Notes: generated by a model not told the origin, from the sequence alone. Counted from the first letter of the stretch, positions 51,502-61,020 are shown. The stretch: DNA of 64,000 nucleotides from Allosphingosinicella vermicomposti (GCF_003012815.1 NZ_PXYJ01000001.1:620001-684000), one strand, 5' to 3'. Program-made: numbers and translations.

Positions 51502-53976
51502 TCATCGTTGCGGCAGCGCGTAGGCGATGACTGCGTCGCCTACGGGCGTTTCCATGAAGTGATGGCCGCCCGCCATGATGACCACATATTGGCGTCCGCC
51601 TGCCTCATAGGTGACCGGGGTTGCCTGGCCGCCTGCAGGGAGCACGTCTTGCCACAGGGTCTTGCCGGTATTGACGTCGATCGCGCGGATGAGATTGTCG
51701 GTGGTGGCGGCGATGAACATGAGACCGCCTGCCGTCACGACGCCGCCGCCATTGTTCGGCGTGCCGATGTCGAAGGGAATACCGGTCGGGATGTTGAACG
51801 GGCCGTTGCGACGGGCCGAGCCGAACGGGCGATCCCAGATGGTCTTGCCGGTCATCATATCGATTGCCCGGATGCCGCCATAAGGCGGCTCCTTGCAGAG
51901 GAGGTTGGTGAAGGGCAGCCGCCAGCCCGCATTGACGTCGATCGCATAGGGCGTTCCGGCCTGGGGATCGCCTTTGCCTTCCGGCTTTCCAGTCAGCGAA
52001 CCGCCACGCGCCGCAATTTGGGCACGCGTTTCCCAACCCTTCGCATCGGCCTCCGCCCGCGGGACGAGCCGGTTGTAGTTCGGCATGTCGTTATAATTGG
52101 CGATGATGACGCCGCGCTGCGGATCGATCGCGATACCGCCCCAATCCGAACCGCCATTATAGCCTGGATATTGGATCCAGCGGCGGTCCGCGGTCGGCGG
52201 CGTGTAGAAGCCGTCATAATGGGCACGGCGGAACTGGATGCGGCAGATCATCTGGTCGATCGGCGACATGCCCCACATGTCGCGTTCCTGAAGATCCGCC
52301 TTACGCAGCGTATGGTACAGGGATACTGGCTGCGTCGGCGAACGCTGCGCAGGCTCCACCCCGCCGCCCGGCACCGTCATATTCGCGACGGGCGTCAGCG
52401 GGCGTCCGGTGCGCCGGTCCAGAATATAGATGTCGCCCTGCTTGCTCGGCAGGATAAGCGCGGGCACGGCGCCATTGCCGGCGGGGAGATCGACGAGCGT
52501 GGCTTGCGAGCCGAGGTCATAATCCCAAACATCGTTGCGGACGGTCTGGAAGGACCAGGCGGGCCGCCCGGTCGCAACGTCGATCGCGACGAGCGATGTC
52601 GAGAAGCGCTTTTCCTGTGGGCTGCGTGTGCCGCTCCAATAATCGACGGCGCTGTTGCCCATGGGCAGGTAGACGAGGCCGAGCGCTTCGTCGCCCGACG
52701 CGGTCGTCCACATATTGGGCGTGCCGCGTGCATATTCCTGGCCTTCGGGCGGCATGCCTGTCCATTGCGGATTGACCATGTCCCAGGCCCAGCGGAGCGC
52801 GCCCGTCGTTACGTCATAGCCGCGGATGACGCCGGACGGTGCGTTGCGCTGCTGACCGTCGAGTACCTGATGGCCGACGACGATCACGCCGCGCACGATC
52901 GTGGGCGCGGAGGTGACCGAAACCATGCCGGGGTCGACCTGGCCGAGGCCCACCTTCAGATCGACCTGTCCATTCGTGCCGAAATCCCGGCAGGGCTGCC
53001 CGGTTGCGGCATCGACGGCGATGAGGCGCGCATCGAGCGTCCCTTCGATGATCCGGGTGCGGCAGGCCGTGGTGGTTGGAGACGGAGAAGCCAGCGGCGG
53101 CGCCGGTCGCGGTGCGGTTGCCGGAGCGGCGGTCGCGCTCGCATCGTGATACGCGACGCCCCGGCAGGCGGCGGTATAGGGAATCCAGGCGTCGGGCACG
53201 CCCGGATCGAAGCGCCATTTTTGCTGGCCGCTCGCCGCATCCAAAGCGATCAGTATGTTCTTGGCCGAACAGAGATAGACGGTGTCGCCAATCTTCAGCG
53301 GCGTGGTTTCCGCGCCATATTTATTGTTCTTCATGTCGGTGGGAAGGTCGCCGGTATGATAAACCCAGGCGCGCTCCAGCCGTGCAACATTGCCCGGCGT
53401 GATTTGGGCGAGCGTCGAGTAACGCTGGGCGCCATAGGTGCCGCCATAAGCGGTCCAGTCGCTTCCCGACGCCTGTGTTGCCACGCTCAAGGGAACCACG
53501 CCGCGCGCGGGAGGTATGCCGCCGATCACCGCGTCGGGCGCCATGCGCCCGGCTATCACGCCGCCGCCGATCAATATGACCAGTGCGGCGAGGAAGGCGG
53601 CGCCTGCGCCCTTCCAGTTGACCCGCGCGCTGAGCAGGGGTGTGACCAGAATAACGAGCAAGAGAAGGACCGCCGGGCCGACTACGCGCGGCACGAGCGC
53701 CCAGGGGTTCGTCCCGCTTTCCCAAAATGCCCAGATGACGGTCGCGATGAATATCACGCCGTAGAGCAAGGCGCCTGCCAGCCGCCGTGTCATGATGAGC
53801 CAGCCCGACAGGACGAGCCCCGCGCCCGCCGCCGCATAATAAGGCGAACCGCCGAGCGCGAGGAGCCAGATGCCGCCGATCAGCAAGACCGCGCCGAGGA
53901 GGGCGAGCAGGATGCCGACGGCCGTCGCGGCCCAGGATCGGCGGCGAATAAGGGGCGGGGCGGTCGATGCCATCAT
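51502..53976 (-). CDS. gcd: Membrane-bound PQQ-dependent glucose dehydrogenase
   Basis: About 824 residues. Five N-terminal transmembrane helices (residues ~15-150) and then an eight-bladed PQQ beta-propeller beginning WTAYGGTYGAQRYSTLAQITP, with the typical ACRGVAYHD, WAWDMVNPQWTGMPPEGQEY, GNSAVDYWSGTRSPQEKRFS and GAMFIAATTDN-like (GGLMFIAATTDNLIRA) blocks. It oxidises glucose to gluconolactone in the periplasm and passes electrons to ubiquinone. Start ambiguous among ATGs at 53985, 53976 and 53973. It is divergent from ctaG with 83 bp between. No pqq genes are in the window. Confidence 0.93.
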   Translation of the reverse strand: MMASTAPPLIRRRSWAATAVGILLALLGAVLLIGGIWLLALGGSPYYAAAGAGLVLSGWLIMTRRLAGALLYGVIFIATVIWAFWESGTNPWALVPRVVGPAVLLLLVILVTPLLSARVNWKGAGAAFLAALVILIGGGVIAGRMAPDAVIGGIPPARGVVPLSVATQASGSDWTAYGGTYGAQRYSTLAQITPGNVARLERAWVYHTGDLPTDMKNNKYGAETTPLKIGDTVYLCSAKNILIALDAASGQQKWRFDPGVPDAWIPYTAACRGVAYHDASATAAPATAPRPAPPLASPSPTTTACRTRIIEGTLDARLIAVDAATGQPCRDFGTNGQVDLKVGLGQVDPGMVSVTSAPTIVRGVIVVGHQVLDGQQRNAPSGVIRGYDVTTGALRWAWDMVNPQWTGMPPEGQEYARGTPNMWTTASGDEALGLVYLPMGNSAVDYWSGTRSPQEKRFSTSLVAIDVATGRPAWSFQTVRNDVWDYDLGSQATLVDLPAGNGAVPALILPSKQGDIYILDRRTGRPLTPVANMTVPGGGVEPAQRSPTQPVSLYHTLRKADLQERDMWGMSPIDQMICRIQFRRAHYDGFYTPPTADRRWIQYPGYNGGSDWGGIAIDPQRGVIIANYNDMPNYNRLVPRAEADAKGWETRAQIAARGGSLTGKPEGKGDPQAGTPYAIDVNAGWRLPFTNLLCKEPPYGGIRAIDMMTGKTIWDRPFGSARRNGPFNIPTGIPFDIGTPNNGGGVVTAGGLMFIAATTDNLIRAIDVNTGKTLWQDVLPAGGQATPVTYEAGGRQYVVIMAGGHHFMETPVGDAVIAYALPQR

Positions 53977-54059
53977 GCTCTCCATCTCGCGGATGCGAAC
54001 GGAACCAGCCGCCGGGCGGTTGGTTCCGGTTCGTAACCGTTCCAATCCGCAAGGCGCCA

Positions 54060-54788
54060 ATGATCGAGCCTTTCTTCCCCTATTGCGGACCTGCGCCTTT
54101 GCCTTCCGAGCTTCTGTCGCGCTGGAATTTCGACCCTTTTTTGATGGGTGGATTTGGGTTGGCGGTCTTGGGCTATGCCCGATTCCGATATGCAGTCGAT
54201 AGACAAGGTCTCTGCTTTGCGGCGGCGATCTTTCTGTGCGTCCTGCTCTTCATCTCTCCGCTCTGTGCGCTGAGTTCGGCATTGTTTTCAGCCCGGGTCG
54301 CGCATCACATTCTGCTGTCGGCGGCGGTTGCGCCGTTGCTCGCCTTCGCCTGGCCCGCGCCGACGGGGTATAGCCGGATCGCAGCGTGGACCATCGCTCA
54401 GGCCGTGTTGTTCTGGGCGTGGCACGCACCGCCGCTTTATGCCTGGGCGCTGTCCAGCGATCTTGCCTATTGGCTGATGCAGGCGTCGATCCTGTTGCCG
54501 TCGATCTTCTTCTGGCGGGCATTGCGGGCGGCATCCGGCCCGGCGGGCGTGGTGGCGCTTTTGGCGACGATGGTGCTGATGGGATTGCTCGGCGCGCTCA
54601 TCACGTTCAGCGGAAATCCGCTTTATGCGCCTCATGCGCTGACCACACTGCCATGGGGCTATACGCAGATGGACGACCAGCAGCTTGCCGGGCTCATTAT
54701 GTGGGCGCCGTCCGCCGGCTTCTATCTTGGCGCGGCGTTGCTGCTGCTTGGCCGTTGGTTGTCGCGCGAAGAGGCGGCGCGCGCATGA
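54060..54788 (+). CDS. ctaG: Cytochrome c oxidase assembly protein, CtaG (caa3) family
   Basis: 242 residues from the ATG at 54060. Seven transmembrane helices are suggested; family features include WNFDPFLMGGFGL, FISPLCALSSALFSARVAHHILLSAAVAPLLAF and FWAWHAPPLYAWAL. Bacillus-type CtaG is needed for copper insertion in caa3 oxidase. It overlaps the next gene by 4 bp and heads the oxidase cluster. Confidence 0.9.
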   Translation: MIEPFFPYCGPAPLPSELLSRWNFDPFLMGGFGLAVLGYARFRYAVDRQGLCFAAAIFLCVLLFISPLCALSSALFSARVAHHILLSAAVAPLLAFAWPAPTGYSRIAAWTIAQAVLFWAWHAPPLYAWALSSDLAYWLMQASILLPSIFFWRALRAASGPAGVVALLATMVLMGLLGALITFSGNPLYAPHALTTLPWGYTQMDDQQLAGLIMWAPSAGFYLGAALLLLGRWLSREEAARA

Positions 54789-55459
54789 TTGGGGCGCGGC
54801 TCCGCGAATGGGCGCGGCGGCATAGCGACAAGGGGCGCTATACGCCGGTCGGGATCATCTTCCACTGGGTGATGGCGGCGCTCGTCATCCTGCAGCTCGC
54901 GCTCGGCTGGTACACGACGCGCATGTATGCGGGCGGCGATCGGCTGACCGCTTATCAATGGCATAGCGACCTTGGCCTTCTCATCCTCTTCCTCGCCTTC
55001 TTGCGCTTTGCATGGCGGATGATGGTGCCGGGGCCGATCAACGACGCGGATAAAGGCGGGTGGCAGACCAATATCGCTTATGCGACGCATGTGGTCTTCT
55101 ATCTCTGCTTCTTCGGCCTGCCGATTACGGGATGGATGATGTGGTCGGCTCTCGGCGACGGGAGGCCACTTTATGTCGCGGGATTGGTGCCGTGGCCGCA
55201 AATGCCGTTCGGTGGGCTTGACCCGCAATGGCAATGGGCGATCCTCGATTGGGCGGAGGATCTGCACCAGATGTTCATCCTCATCCTCATCATCCTCATT
55301 CCGCTCCACGTGGGCGCGGCGCTGAAACATCATTGGTGGGATCGGGACGACGTTCTGGAAGGGATGCTTCCGGACGTGAAGGACGCGGACGATCACCGGG
55401 AAGGCTTGACGCATAAGCCGAAACGGCCTCGATCTCCGCGGGTGACAGGCGCTGGCTGA
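54785..55459 (+). CDS. Cytochrome b561-family di-haem protein
   Basis: 224 residues with four transmembrane helices. Haem-ligand histidines fit the family: PVGIIFHWVMAALVI, YQWHSDLGLLILF, YATHVVFYLCFFGLPITGW and IPLHVGAALKHHWWDRDDVLEGML. After the last helix the protein carries a basic tail of ~25 residues (HKPKRPRSPRVTG) whose coding DNA overlaps the convergent cytochrome c gene. It may pass quinol electrons to the cytochromes c nearby. Confidence 0.88.
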   Translation: MIGARLREWARRHSDKGRYTPVGIIFHWVMAALVILQLALGWYTTRMYAGGDRLTAYQWHSDLGLLILFLAFLRFAWRMMVPGPINDADKGGWQTNIAYATHVVFYLCFFGLPITGWMMWSALGDGRPLYVAGLVPWPQMPFGGLDPQWQWAILDWAEDLHQMFILILIILIPLHVGAALKHHWWDRDDVLEGMLPDVKDADDHREGLTHKPKRPRSPRVTGAG

Positions 55460-56051
55460 TAACGAGCATGAGGTTGCCCGGATCGCCGCGCCTTTCCCCT
55501 TGTCGCCACTGGCGCAGCTGATCGGCGAGGTAGGATGCGGGCTGTCCGGCGAGCGGCGGATTGCCTTCGCCTTGTCCTTCGCCATTCGCGCCGTGACAAG
55601 CGGCGCAGGCGGTGAGTCCGCGCGACGAATCCCCTTCGATATAAAGACGCGATGGCGCGGTTGCCTTCTGCTGGATCGCAGGCGCGGGGAGGGCGGCATA
55701 ATAAGCGGCGACATCCTGCCGCTGCTGCTGGGAGAGGCGGCGCGCGAGGTGTTGCATGTCCGGATTGCGGCGTAGGCCCGCTGCGTAAAATTCCATCTGG
55801 CGGGACAGGTAACCAGCCCCAAACCCTGCAATGCGCGGCACGCCCGCGCCATTGCCTTCGCCTTTCAGGCCGTGGCAGGCGATGCACGCATTTTGCGGGC
55901 CCGCATCGCCGCCGGACAAGGCAATGAGCTCGCCACTCGCCGAATAGGGATCGTGCGCGCGGGTTTCGGGCGGATTACAGGCCGCTGCCCCGAACGCGGC
56001 GCTGGCGAGGATCAAAGCGCGCACCGGCCAAGGTTTCAAGCTTTTGAGCAC
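55296..56051 (-). CDS. Di-haem cytochrome c (c4-like)
   Basis: 251 residues. The start is the GTG at 56051 with GGAGG 9 bp upstream; the longer open frame to 56777 is antisense to other genes. Lipoprotein-like leader (LILASAAFGAAAC). Two haem-binding sites, CIACHG and CAACHG, each followed by a distal Met region (NPDMQHLA, GNLMLV). Its Pro/Arg-rich C-terminal tail of ~32 residues overlaps the end of the cytochrome b561 gene over 164 bp. It runs against the rest of the oxidase cluster. Confidence 0.85.
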   Translation of the reverse strand: MLKSLKPWPVRALILASAAFGAAACNPPETRAHDPYSASGELIALSGGDAGPQNACIACHGLKGEGNGAGVPRIAGFGAGYLSRQMEFYAAGLRRNPDMQHLARRLSQQQRQDVAAYYAALPAPAIQQKATAPSRLYIEGDSSRGLTACAACHGANGEGQGEGNPPLAGQPASYLADQLRQWRQGERRGDPGNLMLVISQRLSPAEIEAVSAYASSLPGDRPRPSRPEASLPERRPDPTNDVSAPRPRGAE

Positions 56052-56099
56052 GAGCGAGGAACCTCCGCGCCGCCCCAACGGTTCCGGGGGTGTAACTGA

Positions 56100-56486
56100 A
56101 TGCGGGCTGCCGTGGCGAAGCGAATGATTTCCATGACGATCTGCTCTCTTGCCTTGGCCGCGTGCAAGGCTCCGCCCGAAGAGCGGCATCAGATGCCCGG
56201 AGCGGACCCGATGCGCGGAAAGGCCGTGATCGAGAAAGCGGCCTGTGCGGCCTGCCACGCCATCCCCGGCATCAAGTGGCCTCAAGGCGAACTTGGCCCC
56301 TCGCTCGACGGCTTTGCCGATCAGGGGATGATCGCGGGCCGCTTCTCCAACCGTCCGGATCTGCTGGTCCGCTACATTCGCAACGCGCCGTCCATGACGC
56401 CCGGCACCGCCATGCCCGCCATGCCGATCAGCGAGGGCGAAGCGCGCGATGCAGCCGCTTATCTTTACACGCTTCATGACCGTTGA
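56100..56486 (+). CDS. Mono-haem cytochrome c lipoprotein
   Basis: 128 residues. Lipoprotein signal (TICSLALAAC) and one haem site CAACHAIPG with GTAMPAMPISEGEARDAAAYLYTL as the Met-ligand and C-terminal helix. Probably an electron donor to the oxidase encoded next; its end overlaps the coxB start by 11 bp. Confidence 0.88.
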   Translation: MRAAVAKRMISMTICSLALAACKAPPEERHQMPGADPMRGKAVIEKAACAACHAIPGIKWPQGELGPSLDGFADQGMIAGRFSNRPDLLVRYIRNAPSMTPGTAMPAMPISEGEARDAAAYLYTLHDR

Positions 56487-57429
56487 AGGCCTAGCCGGAT
56501 GGCCGCCGCCGGTGTTCGACCCGGCGGGCCCTTTCGCGGGATCGATCACGACGCTCGCCTGGGTGCTGACGGGCATGGCGGTCGCGGTGCTCGCCATTGT
56601 CCTACTCGCCATCTGGACGGCGCTGAAAGGGCGCCCCGCGCTGCGCAAGCGGCTGGGCGGCGAGCGGATGATCTGGATCGGCGGCGTCGCCTTCCCCGTC
56701 GTGGTGCTCACCCTCCTCCTCATCTGGGGGCTTAGTCTTACCAGCGGCATATCGAAGCCGATCGCGGGCACGGACATGCGGATCCGCGTCAGCGGGGAAA
56801 TGTGGTGGTGGCGGGTGTCCTATCTCGACGGGCAGGGGCGCGAAATCCTGCGCGACGCCAACGAAATCCACATACCCGCCGGGCAGACCGTCGCGCTGGA
56901 ACTGACATCGGCGGACGTCATCCACAGCTTTTGGGTGCCGCGCCTGTCGGGCAAGCTCGACATGATCCCCGGCCGCACCAATGTGATGCGCATCCAGGCC
57001 GACAAACCGGGCGTCTATGGCGGGCAATGCGCCGAATATTGCGGCGGGCCCCACGCTTTGATGGGCTTCGTCGTCGTCGCTCATACGCCGGAGGATTTCG
57101 GGCGGTGGATGGCGTCCCGGCAAGCGCCGCCACCGGCACCCGCAACCAACGAAGCGCGGCGCGGCGCGGCTCTGTTCGCGTCGGCGGGATGTGCGGCCTG
57201 TCACGCGGTGGCCGGAACGTCCGCCAACGGCCTTGCGGGGCCGGACCTCTCTTATGTTGGCGCACGCCGCACTTTGGGCGCTGGCATCCTACCCAATAAT
57301 CGCGGCGCGATGATCGGATGGATCGGCAATAGCCAGGCGATCAAGCCCGCCAACCGTATGCCCGCCTACACCATGCTCCCGGCCGAGGATTTGAAGGCCA
57401 TCGCCGTCTATCTCGAGGGGCTGAAGTGA
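56476..57429 (+). CDS. coxB: Cytochrome c oxidase subunit II with fused cytochrome c domain
   Basis: 317 residues from the ATG at 56476. Two transmembrane helices (~26-52 and ~73-93), a CuA cupredoxin domain (GEMWWWRVSY, DVIHSFWVPRLSGKLDMIPG, GQCAEYCGGPHALMGF with both Cys, His and Met ligands), and a C-terminal haem-c domain (CAACHAVAGTSANG ... MPAYTMLPAEDL). This is the caa3-type arrangement. The stop overlaps the next start as GTGA. Confidence 0.95.
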   Translation: MTVEGLAGWPPPVFDPAGPFAGSITTLAWVLTGMAVAVLAIVLLAIWTALKGRPALRKRLGGERMIWIGGVAFPVVVLTLLLIWGLSLTSGISKPIAGTDMRIRVSGEMWWWRVSYLDGQGREILRDANEIHIPAGQTVALELTSADVIHSFWVPRLSGKLDMIPGRTNVMRIQADKPGVYGGQCAEYCGGPHALMGFVVVAHTPEDFGRWMASRQAPPPAPATNEARRGAALFASAGCAACHAVAGTSANGLAGPDLSYVGARRTLGAGILPNNRGAMIGWIGNSQAIKPANRMPAYTMLPAEDLKAIAVYLEGLK

Positions 57430-59966
57430 CGTCGGAAACCGGCTTCGACCCGAAGCTCTACGATCGTTTCCCGACGTCCGGCGCCCGCCCGCGCGGCGAG
57501 TTGGAGGAATTGGAGCGCATCTGGTGCGCGCCCAAGGGCTGGCAATATCTGACCGTCGTCAACAACAATTATGTCGGCATTTATTATGTCGGCGCGGCCT
57601 TTCTGTTCTTCCTGCTCGCCGGAATCCTCGCCCTCGTCATGCGGGTGCAACTCGCCGCGCCGCTGATGGGCGTGCTGCCGCAGGAAACCTACAATCAGTT
57701 CTTCACCATGCACGGCACGGTGATGATGTTCCTCTTCGCCGTGCCGATGGTGGAGGCGCTGGGCATCATGCTGCTGCCGCAAATGCTGTCGGCCCGCGAT
57801 CTGCCTTTTCCCCGCCTCTCGGCCTACGCCTTCTGGGCGTATCTGGTCGGCGGGCTCGCATTCTTCTCCTCGCTTTTCGTCGGCCTCGCGCCCAATGGCG
57901 GCTGGTTCATGTATCCGCCGCTCACCAGCACGGCCTATTCGCCGGGGATCAACACCGATTTCTGGCTGCTCGGCATCGGCTTCATCGAGATTTCCGCCAT
58001 TGCCGGGGCGATCGAGATCGTGGTGGGCGTGCTGCGCACCCGGGCGCCGGGCATGACGCTGGACAAGATGCCGATCTTCGCCTGGGCGATGCTCGTCTTC
58101 GCGATCATGATCATCATCGCCTTTCCGGCGGTGATCCTCGGCACATTGCTGCTGGAGTTTGAGCGGGCGTTCAACTGGCCGTTTTTCGATCCGACGCGGG
58201 GCGGCGATCCGCTCTTGTGGCAGCACCTCTTCTGGTTCTTCGGCCACCCGGAAGTCTACATCATCTTCCTGCCCGCAGCAGGTCTTGTCTCGATGATGGT
58301 CGCGATGGTCGCGCGCACCGATCTCGTCGGCTACCGCCTTGTCGTCCTCGCTTTGCTGGCTACCGGTTTCATCAGCTTCGGCGTCTGGGCCCATCATATG
58401 TTCACGACCGGGATGCCGACCCTTTCCGTCGGCTTCTTTTCGGCGGCGAGCATGGCGGTGAGCGTTCCGGCGGGCATCCAGGTTTTTGCCTGGATCGCGA
58501 CGCTGGCAGTTGGAAAGGTGCGCTACAATACGCTCGCTTTATTCATCATCGGCACGCTTATCATCTTCACGATGGGCGGCCTGACCGGCGTGATGGTCGC
58601 GCTCGTGCCCTTCGATTGGCAGGCGCATGACAGTTATTTCATCGTCGCCCACCTTCACTACGTGCTGATCGGCGGAATGGTCTTCCCGATGTTCGCGGCT
58701 TTTTATCATTGGGCGCCGATGGTGAGCCGCCGCGCGCTGTCCGAACGGCTCGGCAAATGGGTGTTCGGCCTGATGTTCGCAGGTATGCACATCGCCTTTC
58801 TGCCCATGCATCTGACCGGCATGATGGGGATGCCGCGCCGGGTTTATACCTATTTGCCGGATCGCGGCTGGGATCTGCCGAACCTTATCTCGACCGTCGG
58901 CGCTTTCGTGCTCGCGGCGGGTATCGCTCTGTTCGTGATCGACCTCATACGCAACGTCCGCCTCGCGCCGGGCGGCGGCAATGCGGGCAATATCTATGGC
59001 GCCGGCACGCTCGAATGGCTGCCGACCGAGCTTTATTCGACGCGTTCCATTCCAGTCGTGAAGAGCCGCCAGCCTTTGTGGGACGATCCCGATCTTTCGA
59101 AAGATGTGGAGGAGGGTCGCTATTTCTTGCCCGGCAGCGTGACGGGCAATCGCGAGACGATCGTCACCAGCCCGCTTATGGCCGAGCCGCAATATCTGCA
59201 GATCATGCCGGGGCCGTCCGTCTGGCCGCTTTTGTCGGCGGTGTTCACGGCGGGCTTCTTCCTGCTGCTGACCGTCCAGGCTTATGGGGCGGGGCTGGTG
59301 AGCGGCGTATTGGCGATCCTCGCGGTGCTGCGCTGGATGTGGGAAACCGACCGGCCGGTGAAGCAGCCGTTCGTCGATATTGGAGCCGGCATCAACGTGC
59401 CGACCTATGTCACCGGCACCAGCACCCATGGCTGGTGGGCGATGGTGGTGCTGATGATCGTCATCGGCATGATCTTCTTGATGACGGTCTTCTCCTACCT
59501 CTATCTTTACGGGCGGAGCACGCGGTTCTGGATCGATCCGCCGGACGCCGTCTCCCTCGCGCTGATCGTGGGTGGCGCGGCTCTGTCAGCGCTCCTCGCC
59601 GCTGGATCGCGGCGGGCGTTGCTGAAGGGCGATGGCCGCAAGCGCCTTGCCATCTGGCTACTTATCCTCGCCTCGATCGTCATCAGCGCCGTCACATTCA
59701 TCGATTATCGCAGCTGGCTGGCAGCGGGTCTCGATCCCGAAGCGAGCGGGCAGGGGGCGGTGATCCACGCCTTTATCGGCCTGCAGGCCTGCCTCAGCGG
59801 GATCGCGCTGCTGATGGCGGCGTTCGTCGCGGCGCGGGGCGCCCGGAACTTCATTCCCGTACCGCGCAGCAATGTGATCGATCTGCCCGCGATCTTCATT
59901 ATCTTCACCGCCGCATTGGGTGCCGCCGGTCCCGGCTTGGTCCGGCTGTTTCCCGGAACGCTGTGA
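57426..59966 (+). CDS. ctaD: Fused cytochrome c oxidase subunit I + III
   Basis: 846 residues from a GTG. Residues ~45-560 are subunit I with haem/copper ligands: TMHGTVMMFLF (haem a His), WQHLFWFFGHPEVYI (CuB His and the crosslinked Tyr context), WAHHMFTTG (CuB His pair) and FIVAHLHYVLIGG (haem His pair). From ~590 on, seven more helices resemble subunit III (GWWAMVVLMIVIGMIFLMTVFSYLYLYGRS). Fused CoxA-CoxC is known in caa3 enzymes such as that of Thermus. It ends where the next small gene begins (shared base). Confidence 0.95.
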   Translation: MTSETGFDPKLYDRFPTSGARPRGELEELERIWCAPKGWQYLTVVNNNYVGIYYVGAAFLFFLLAGILALVMRVQLAAPLMGVLPQETYNQFFTMHGTVMMFLFAVPMVEALGIMLLPQMLSARDLPFPRLSAYAFWAYLVGGLAFFSSLFVGLAPNGGWFMYPPLTSTAYSPGINTDFWLLGIGFIEISAIAGAIEIVVGVLRTRAPGMTLDKMPIFAWAMLVFAIMIIIAFPAVILGTLLLEFERAFNWPFFDPTRGGDPLLWQHLFWFFGHPEVYIIFLPAAGLVSMMVAMVARTDLVGYRLVVLALLATGFISFGVWAHHMFTTGMPTLSVGFFSAASMAVSVPAGIQVFAWIATLAVGKVRYNTLALFIIGTLIIFTMGGLTGVMVALVPFDWQAHDSYFIVAHLHYVLIGGMVFPMFAAFYHWAPMVSRRALSERLGKWVFGLMFAGMHIAFLPMHLTGMMGMPRRVYTYLPDRGWDLPNLISTVGAFVLAAGIALFVIDLIRNVRLAPGGGNAGNIYGAGTLEWLPTELYSTRSIPVVKSRQPLWDDPDLSKDVEEGRYFLPGSVTGNRETIVTSPLMAEPQYLQIMPGPSVWPLLSAVFTAGFFLLLTVQAYGAGLVSGVLAILAVLRWMWETDRPVKQPFVDIGAGINVPTYVTGTSTHGWWAMVVLMIVIGMIFLMTVFSYLYLYGRSTRFWIDPPDAVSLALIVGGAALSALLAAGSRRALLKGDGRKRLAIWLLILASIVISAVTFIDYRSWLAAGLDPEASGQGAVIHAFIGLQACLSGIALLMAAFVAARGARNFIPVPRSNVIDLPAIFIIFTAALGAAGPGLVRLFPGTL

Positions 59967-60244
59967 TGCGCAGCTGGATCATCCTGCTCGGCGGCCTGGC
60001 GCTTTGGGCGGTACACTTCTTTGGCCTCTATTTTACGGGCAGCATCTTTCTGTCTTCGGGAACGGCGCGGTCGATTGCGGGATTGTTCACCCTGGCCTGC
60101 GCAGCCGCGACGCTTCTCCTCATGGCGTGGATCAACAGGCAAAGCGAAGCCGTTCTTGCAGGCTGGGTCAGCCCAGCCGGGCGCGCCGGAGCGGTCCTCG
60201 CGCTCATCGCCATCATCTGGCAGGGGCTGCCGGTTCTTTTCTAA
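59966..60244 (+). CDS. Small membrane protein of the oxidase operon
   Basis: 92 residues with three predicted transmembrane helices (SWIILLGGLALWAVHFFGLYF, SIAGLFTLACAAATLLLMAW, GRAGAVLALIAIIWQGLPVLF). It shares one base with the coxAC stop. It may be an accessory subunit or assembly factor of the caa3 oxidase; no named family is recognised. Confidence 0.75.
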   Translation: MRSWIILLGGLALWAVHFFGLYFTGSIFLSSGTARSIAGLFTLACAAATLLLMAWINRQSEAVLAGWVSPAGRAGAVLALIAIIWQGLPVLF

Positions 60245-60293
60245 CGCGGTCCGCTCTGTCATAGGGCGCGGCGTATAGGAAAAGAGGGAAGAC

Positions 60294-61004
60294 ATGACCG
60301 AGATCGAATGGTGGGAATTCGAGAAGGCGAACGAGCTGGCCGAACAGGCCGCCGGCGACATCGCCTTCGTGATCGAAAGCGCGACCGAGGCTCATGGCGG
60401 CGCGCGGCTTGCGGTGCCCGGCGGCTCCACGCCCGACGCAATCTACAAGGCGTTGCTTGAAAAGAATATCGACTGGGAAAAGGTGACCCTGATCCCCACC
60501 GACGATCGCCTTGTCGGCCTCGACGATCCGTCCAGCAATTATGCCAAGCTCGAAAACTTTTTCGGCGCAAAGGGCGCGAACATCATCTCGCTGGTCGATG
60601 AAACGGCGCTGGGCGATTATCGGCAGGCCGGACAGCTGGGCGATGCGCGCCTCGCCATCGTCGATTGGCCGCTCGACCTCGTCTGCCTCGGCATGGGCGC
60701 GGACGGGCATACCGCATCGATCTTCCCCGGCCCCGACATGGATCGCGCACTCACCGGCCCGCGCGAACGCCGCGCCGTTGGCGTGCGCCCTGATCCGATG
60801 CCGGATAATGCGCCTTATGATCGCGTCACGCTGACCGCGGCAGCGCTCACGTCGGCGCGCACGATGATGGTCGTCATCACGGGTGATGAGAAGAAAGAGG
60901 TGCTGGAAAAGGCGATCGAAGACGGCCCGCTGTCGTCCAAGCCGATCGGCCGCCTGCTCGCCGAACTCGACACGCCCGTCGATATCTTCTGGGCGGCGGA
61001 GTAG
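60294..61004 (+). CDS. pgl: 6-phosphogluconolactonase
   Basis: 236 residues; hydrolyses 6-phosphogluconolactone in the pentose phosphate/Entner-Doudoroff entry. Conserved GGSTPDAIYKALLE, TLIPTDDRLV, VCLGMGADGHTASIFPG (active-site His) and RVTLTAAALTSARTMMVVITGDEK. RBS GGGAAG precedes the ATG. It stands alone; zwf and edd are not in the window. Confidence 0.94.
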   Translation: MTEIEWWEFEKANELAEQAAGDIAFVIESATEAHGGARLAVPGGSTPDAIYKALLEKNIDWEKVTLIPTDDRLVGLDDPSSNYAKLENFFGAKGANIISLVDETALGDYRQAGQLGDARLAIVDWPLDLVCLGMGADGHTASIFPGPDMDRALTGPRERRAVGVRPDPMPDNAPYDRVTLTAAALTSARTMMVVITGDEKKEVLEKAIEDGPLSSKPIGRLLAELDTPVDIFWAAE

Positions 61005-61020
61005 TCCCTCACGCCTATCA

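Noticed and set aside
51442-54036. Plus-strand open frame of 864 codons
   Set aside because: Antisense to the PQQ glucose dehydrogenase gene and crosses the transposon boundary, so not a gene.
56052-56777. N-terminal extension of the di-haem cytochrome c
   Set aside because: Antisense to the mono-haem cytochrome and coxB; a GTG with a good ribosome site and signal peptide lies at 56051.
58709-59965. Long plus-strand frame ahead of the small oxidase-operon membrane protein
   Set aside because: It overlaps ctaD in another frame with no motif; the membrane protein starts at the ATG at 59966.
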